DNA from: Lonicera japonica
Taxonomy: Eukaryota > Streptophyta > Magnoliopsida > Dipsacales > Caprifoliaceae
Direction: 5' to 3'
DNA length: 64,000 nt
NCBI GenBank assembly: GCA_021464415.1
Contig: CM038464.1
Coordinates: forward strand, 57,959,328 to 58,023,327
The position numbers and the translations under genes were made by a program. Within the stretch, counting starts at the first letter, position 1; each line of letters starts with the position of its first letter. A model generated the notes under the pieces. That model saw only the letters and a program-made list of their open reading frames with translations. It was not told the origin of the DNA and searched no databases. Of the stretch, positions 59,901 to 64,000 are shown in pieces.

Positions 59901-62900
59901 TGACAACCAAGGAAATAAAACACCATTTCAGCATGCTTTATAAACTCGACTACTGCAAGTAAACTTGAAGTAGTAATAAATACTACCTCCATCCCAAATT
60001 AAGAGCTGCCTTTCCTTTTCAAAACGTAATCCATGTATTAAAACTCAAGATATGAAACAATTTTGTTCTAAACCATTATTTGCGATGAAATTAGTGAACT
60101 CTTAAAAAATGTAAAGGCAAAAATGGACCACACTTTAGTGGTATGAAACTTACCAAATATATCTATGCCCAATCGAGCATATAAAGGACTGAAGAAACCA
60201 TCAACAAACTGAATAAACCACCATGTCACAAAAAATGTAACTGCAACAGGGAAGAGAACTACACTACAATTTGAAAGGTTAAGATAATGTTACACTTAAA
60301 TTATTGATGGGACCAGGTAAAGTTTACAAGATCTTAGATGACACCAAAAGAGAAGCTTATTACCATCCAGTCAAGAACTTCTTTGAGACCCAACTTTGAA
60401 GAACAAAGCAGCAGGCCTGAACAAATGAATTAGATGGAAAATGAAAGAAAAGGAATCAAATCAAGCAATTTATTTTCCCCATATCAAGATAGTAAGGAAA
60501 ATAAATTATTATACAAAAACCAAGCTCAAATATCTTCCACACCTGTTTTTATTGTGTTTAATATTATACTTAAGAATGAATTTTGGATTTTGAAGTAAAT
60601 CCTTTAAGTTTTTTACATCTTGGTTTCCATTGTGTTTAATAATATACTTTCGAATGAATTCACAATGACAAACATGTAGATATATTTTTAAAATTGACAT
60701 TTTGCTACCACTTGATCATTCATTTGTTGACAGGATATTAGGATTAATACTGTGATAAATTTTGAAATCGATATGTCCCATCCCATTCCCCTCACCCCTC
60801 TTTTTTGTACATTTTATAAGCTTCCACATCTCATAATATTTACAATTGGTACAAGACCTTCCATTGTATAAGTTTCTTAAATTTAAACAATAATTCCTAA
60901 TTAGCTCTCCCAAATATTCTACTCAAGAAATTGGAAAAAACAAAGCAAAGGACAACAAATATAACATTTTAATGGTTGTCTGCAGTATTATTCTATCATA
61001 TTTATGGGAAATATAATCTAGAACATTGGATTCTCATCTCTTGATATTTATTCAAAGATCCTTAGTAGTAGGGGATTTCTTATGGACTACTACTTGATGT
61101 TGACCTCATTATAGTCATTTACTTCTGCTTAACAAATGGTCAATCCCAATTACATATATATATATATATATATCTTAGAAAAAACAATGGCCAAACACTA
61201 GTAACAAATTTGACACAAATAAGGGTTTTTTTTACATATTAATAGGGGCTTGGGAGGATATATTCATCAATTATCAGAGGTGCATTGTAAGACTAACAAA
61301 ATGTCATCAATCAAGGGTCCATACTTGATAAACTAACAAAATCTGTGGATATATCCTAAATTAAAAAAAATAATCCAAACAAATCCTCTTAATTTCCACA
61401 AATTTATTGTACAAAAGCTTTTAAATCATGTACAATCCAGTTTCTGATTCCAACTAAATAAATTTGCATATACAAGTCACACTCTGACATACATCTCTTC
61501 CTCCATAATAAGATGATCATTACTTGCTGCTGTAGCAAGAAAAGAATGGCATTTTTCCACATAAACGCTATTATGCTTATATTTCAAGGGGAATATTGAT
61601 TTTACTAGGCTTTGTAAGACTAAATTCAAATTACAAGTCAGCTGGACCTAAACCATTATGTGCAGCTGGATCCTATCCATTGCGTGTTTGGGAGTGGGAA
61701 CTTTGGAGCCTCAGAAATTATAGCCATGTTTCCTTTTTGATATATGCACAATATACTGTTATGATAGTAAATGAGTTTGATTTACAAATTAATGGTTTTC
61801 TTAAAATGTATAAAATTCAAATAATGATTCCTAACTTGAAAGGGATGATGTAAGTTTTTCTAGACAGGTTGTTAATAGTGGAATGTTCAAGTGGGACTAA
61901 TAAACTATTAGTTTTGCTATAGGAAATACAGGTACGGCATGTTGTGTCGATCTAGAAATATGAATTGCCAGCCCTATTTCTAGTGTATTTCACACTGATT
62001 AGAGGCACATATTGCAAGTTGTCAACCCATTTAAAAATGCAAAAATAAATCTTATAAATCTCAAAAAGAAAACCGAAACAAAAAAAAGAAAAGAATTTGT
62101 TTGGCAGCAACCTCTCAGGGAAAAAGACTGTTAGTAAATAGTCCCTTTGTCTCAAATTGATAGCCCACTTTCCTCTTCGGAATGCCTCAAATTGATAGTC
62201 CCATTACCTCTTTGGAACGTAATAATGTGCAAAACTCTGTACCACTGACTATTAATTAAGTTGAAATTGTATATTTTTCTTAAACGTACTCAAGTCAAAG
62301 TAGGACTATCAATTTGATCATTGATTAGGTTGAAATTAGTGTTTTTAAAGGATACTTCAGTCAAACTGGAATAATCAATTTGGGATAGAGGAAGTAATAA
62401 CTTATCTCGTTTGATATAAGGAAAAAATGTTGACCTACAAAAAAGTCAGTCATAAATCTCAACCATTTCAATTCTTCTCTTTTACGTTAAAAGCAAACAG
62501 TGAAACAGTTATAAATCCCAAAATAGGATATTTGTCCTTTTACACCCCTGAAGTTTATCCATTATCTCAATTTGGTCCCTAATGTTTCATTTGCTACGTT
62601 TTGGCCCTCAAAGTTTGAGACGAGTTGCATATCCAAAATTAGATGCCCCGTCTTTTTTTTGGGCAGAAAATACATTCTTTGACCAAAACCATGCCACATG
62701 GATTTTCAATCTAAAAACTAGGACATCTAATTTTGGATAAAAATGTAACTCGGCTCAAACTTTAAGGACCGAAATGTAAAAAATGAAACATTAAGGACCA
62801 TGTAAAAAGGTTAATTACCCCCAAAACGATTCAAGTTCCAATTATCAAAAAAAAACACTAATAACCTACAAATTAACAAACCAAAACATCACAATTAAAT

Positions 62901-63135
62901 CTCAAGTAGATCCACAAATGCAGTCACAAATATCATAATTCAAAAAAGTTGTTACAAAACTGAAACAAATCAGATCAATTGTAGGCATAAAAAAGAAAAG
63001 AAGAAAATTGAAACAATATCATACCTTACGAGTGGATGAATCGGGAGAATTTGGAGGGGATTTGACGGGATCCTCGGGATCTTCTTCTTCCGATTGACTT
63101 AGAGGAACTGAGGTTGAATCTTTATCTTCCGCCAT
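53992..63135 (-). CDS. LCV: LIKE-COV (COV1 family, DUF502) membrane protein, 7 exons, 256 aa
   Basis: Exons on minus: 63135-63025, 60416-60364, 60263-60154, 57498-57331, 55725-55628, 55263-55137, 54095-53992. All introns are GT/AG; phases fit and the total (771 bases) is a whole number of codons. The N-terminus is acidic and Ser/Pro-rich (MAEDKDSTSVPLSQSEEED). Two membrane segments lie at about 56-79 (VVLFPVAVTFFVTWWF) and 92-117 (GLGFVTSLVFVFFIGIFV). The conserved DUF502 core follows: RRMPF-like RMPFVKHIYSASKQISAAISP, DQNTTAFKEVAIIHHPR, FVPTNHLYIGDIFLV and IEIIVSGGMSMPQ. Known for the family: Arabidopsis COV1 and LCVs are Golgi/TGN membrane proteins affecting stem vascular patterning and vacuolar trafficking. 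Exon 6 acceptor was chosen to give REDGDEKLC, in line with family length. No damage seen. It is a LIKE-COV rather than COV1 by resemblance, which is less certain. Confidence 0.95.
57563..57704. repeat. 71-bp tandem duplication in intron 3 of the LIKE-COV gene
   Basis: Two adjacent copies of AACATGTAGGCCTAGGTAAT...AACAAACCCTTGAATT, differing at only two or three positions, just upstream of exon 4's acceptor side. Confidence 0.92.
57930..58200. repeat. first copy of a direct duplication in intron 3 of the LIKE-COV gene
   Basis: Shares ATGGAGGGCTTCCTCC, the ACACTT block, CAAACCTTTTTATTT and GTGGTTGCCA-type blocks in the same order with 58870-59100. It resembles one half of the MITE at 58878-59485. 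Confidence 0.65.
58630..58830. repeat. spaced direct repeat GAACCATCTCTCCCAAAA
   Basis: Occurs at about 58631 and 58791 and continues as CTTAAGCTATTAGGAGAA and CTTAAGCTGTCAGGAGAA; period about 160. Confidence 0.7.
58878..59485. mobile_element. about 610-bp MITE-like element in intron 3 of the LIKE-COV gene
   Basis: The left end ATTTAATCCAAGGGAAGGAC pairs with the inverted right end ATTAAATCCAATGGAAGGAC, and both go on to ACC(C)TTACTTTT. The interior has a TG/TA microsatellite (about 59195-59260). No gene; the 85-codon frame at 59060-59317 lies inside it. Confidence 0.7.
62141..62394. mobile_element. Stowaway-like MITE in intron 1 of the LIKE-COV gene
   Basis: Flanked by TA at both ends (62139-62140 and 62395-62396). 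The left end GTCCCTTTGTCTCAAATTGAT and the inverted right end CTTCCTCTATCCCAAATTGAT resemble the Stowaway terminus. A third TCAAATTGATAGTCCC copy inside (about 62188) suggests a partial duplication of the left end. Confidence 0.65.
62528..62826. mobile_element. foldback MITE in intron 1 of the LIKE-COV gene
   Basis: GGTCCCTAATGTTTCATTTG (62574) pairs with the inverted GGTCCTTAATGTTTCATTTT from the right arm (about 62799), continuing through AAAGTTTGAG-CGAGTT and ATCCAAAATTAGATG for about 85 bases. The arms are long and the loop short. Confidence 0.8.
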
Positions 63136-64000
63136 TTTTGGATTAACAGGTGATTTTGAGGGAACTGAAACTGAAAGAAATTAAATCTTACTTTATCAAT
63201 CCTTTTAAATGTGGAATTGAAGTAGAGTTATCAGAGTAATAAATGCATATAAGACTTGGAATTGAAGCAAGGAAAAACTTGTCTTTCGTTATCCATCTTA
63301 CTTGAATTTCAAGTTCTCTCTCTTTTTTTTTTTGGCATTCTCCCACAGGTCCAAGTTAGAGTATCCTCAATCCTATAAGGCATGTGTTGGAGCATCTTGA
63401 TGGTTGGCTATATATATTTTTCTTCTAAAAAGAGTTTTACACTTAAATTTTACGCATATTGATTTTGTGCTCTAATGATATCACGTGTAAAATTTAAATC
63501 AATAGATGAAAATTATATAAATAAAATGTATCATTATATGTAATGTTTAATAGTTTTATATGAAAAAAATTATTACATAATTTCGTCATCATAATGGATC
63601 TTATTTTTTAACTCTTGATGAGTAGATTTTAAATATATAAATTCTATTAAAAACTAATTTTTAAATTTTTAGTTATATCATTTTAAAGTTTTTGTAAAAA
63701 ATTAAGGAGAGAGAAAGATGATGCGGATGGGTAAATTAAGTTTGTATTTTACACAATCTTTTTATTCAAATCTTAGAGGTAAAAATTTCTGAGAGCATCT
63801 CTAATGGTAATGTAAAAATTGACTTGTAATTCATATGTGTCAATGTATTTTTATAAAAAAATTGAATATTAAAAAAAAAATGCTCCAATGGTACTTTTGT
63901 AAAGTTTTGTGTAAATTTTAAAATAACCAATAAGATTCAAACACTTGTCAACTATCAATTTAAGCAATTCATCATTATTTTTTCTTGATTTTTTTTATAA
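63136..64000. promoter_or_regulatory. 5' flank and probable promoter of the LIKE-COV gene
   Basis: Upstream DNA of the minus-strand gene to the window end. Very AT-rich; no single TATA box is convincing. No other gene seen. Confidence 0.4.

Larger units (their letters stand above)
60417..63024. other. intron 1 of the LIKE-COV gene
   Basis: A 2.6-kb intron with a TA microsatellite (about 61153-61173) and two MITEs listed separately. No gene; frames here are short and unmatched. Confidence 0.55.

Noticed and set aside
61153..61173. TA run as a regulatory element
   Set aside because: Simple dinucleotide microsatellite in an intron.

Overview
This is a window of AT-rich nuclear plant DNA, most likely from a eudicot. 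It holds two complete, spliced host genes, both read on the minus strand, in a dense bed of degraded transposable elements and two copies of an endogenous plant pararetrovirus (Caulimoviridae). The assignment rests on GT/AG introns that splice into two conserved plant proteins, plant LTR retrotransposons with initiator-Met-type primer sites, L1-type LINEs, hAT and other MITEs, and caulimovirid genes. No bacterial gene, CRISPR array or rRNA was seen.

Layout. 1-7.7 kb: two decayed copies of one Ty1/copia family facing each other, each reduced to LTR and gag; the minus copy's LTR carries a 553-bp foldback MITE. 8.7-27.9 kb: a 14-exon gene for the RBM39/CAPER-type splicing factor (618 aa: RS domain, RRM1, RRM2, C-terminal UHM). 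Every exon joins in frame. Its introns hold two 5'-truncated LINEs, a hAT MITE with a perfect 8-bp target duplication, SINE-like sequences, a short gag-only LTR element and a 266-bp tandem duplication. 28.3-32.9 kb: pararetrovirus copy 1, lying head-to-tail upstream of that gene on the same strand. It keeps the movement, reverse transcriptase and RNase H parts and an intact downstream ORF of unknown function, but lacks capsid and protease. Matching inverted repeats bound it. 33-42.9 kb: foldback DNA, a 363-bp MITE, a Ty3/gypsy RNase H relic broken by two hAT-like insertions, and an LTR-like block. 42.9-45.6 kb: a minus-strand Ty1/copia pol relic (RNase H, RT, integrase) with polypurine tract and 3' LTR. 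45.6-52.3 kb: pararetrovirus copy 2, with capsid zinc knuckle, protease, RT, RNase H, downstream ORF and promoter on plus, but with a movement-protein piece inverted to minus. 54.0-63.1 kb: a 7-exon COV1/LIKE-COV (DUF502) membrane protein gene (256 aa), with MITEs and duplications in its introns.

The two host genes have no evident functional link: one acts in pre-mRNA splicing, the other in membrane trafficking and vascular patterning. The main biological interest is the viral material: two copies of related caulimovirid sequence in different rearranged states, one placed so that its promoter points into the splicing-factor gene. All element boundaries were judged by eye; the exon joins are well supported by phase and protein family.
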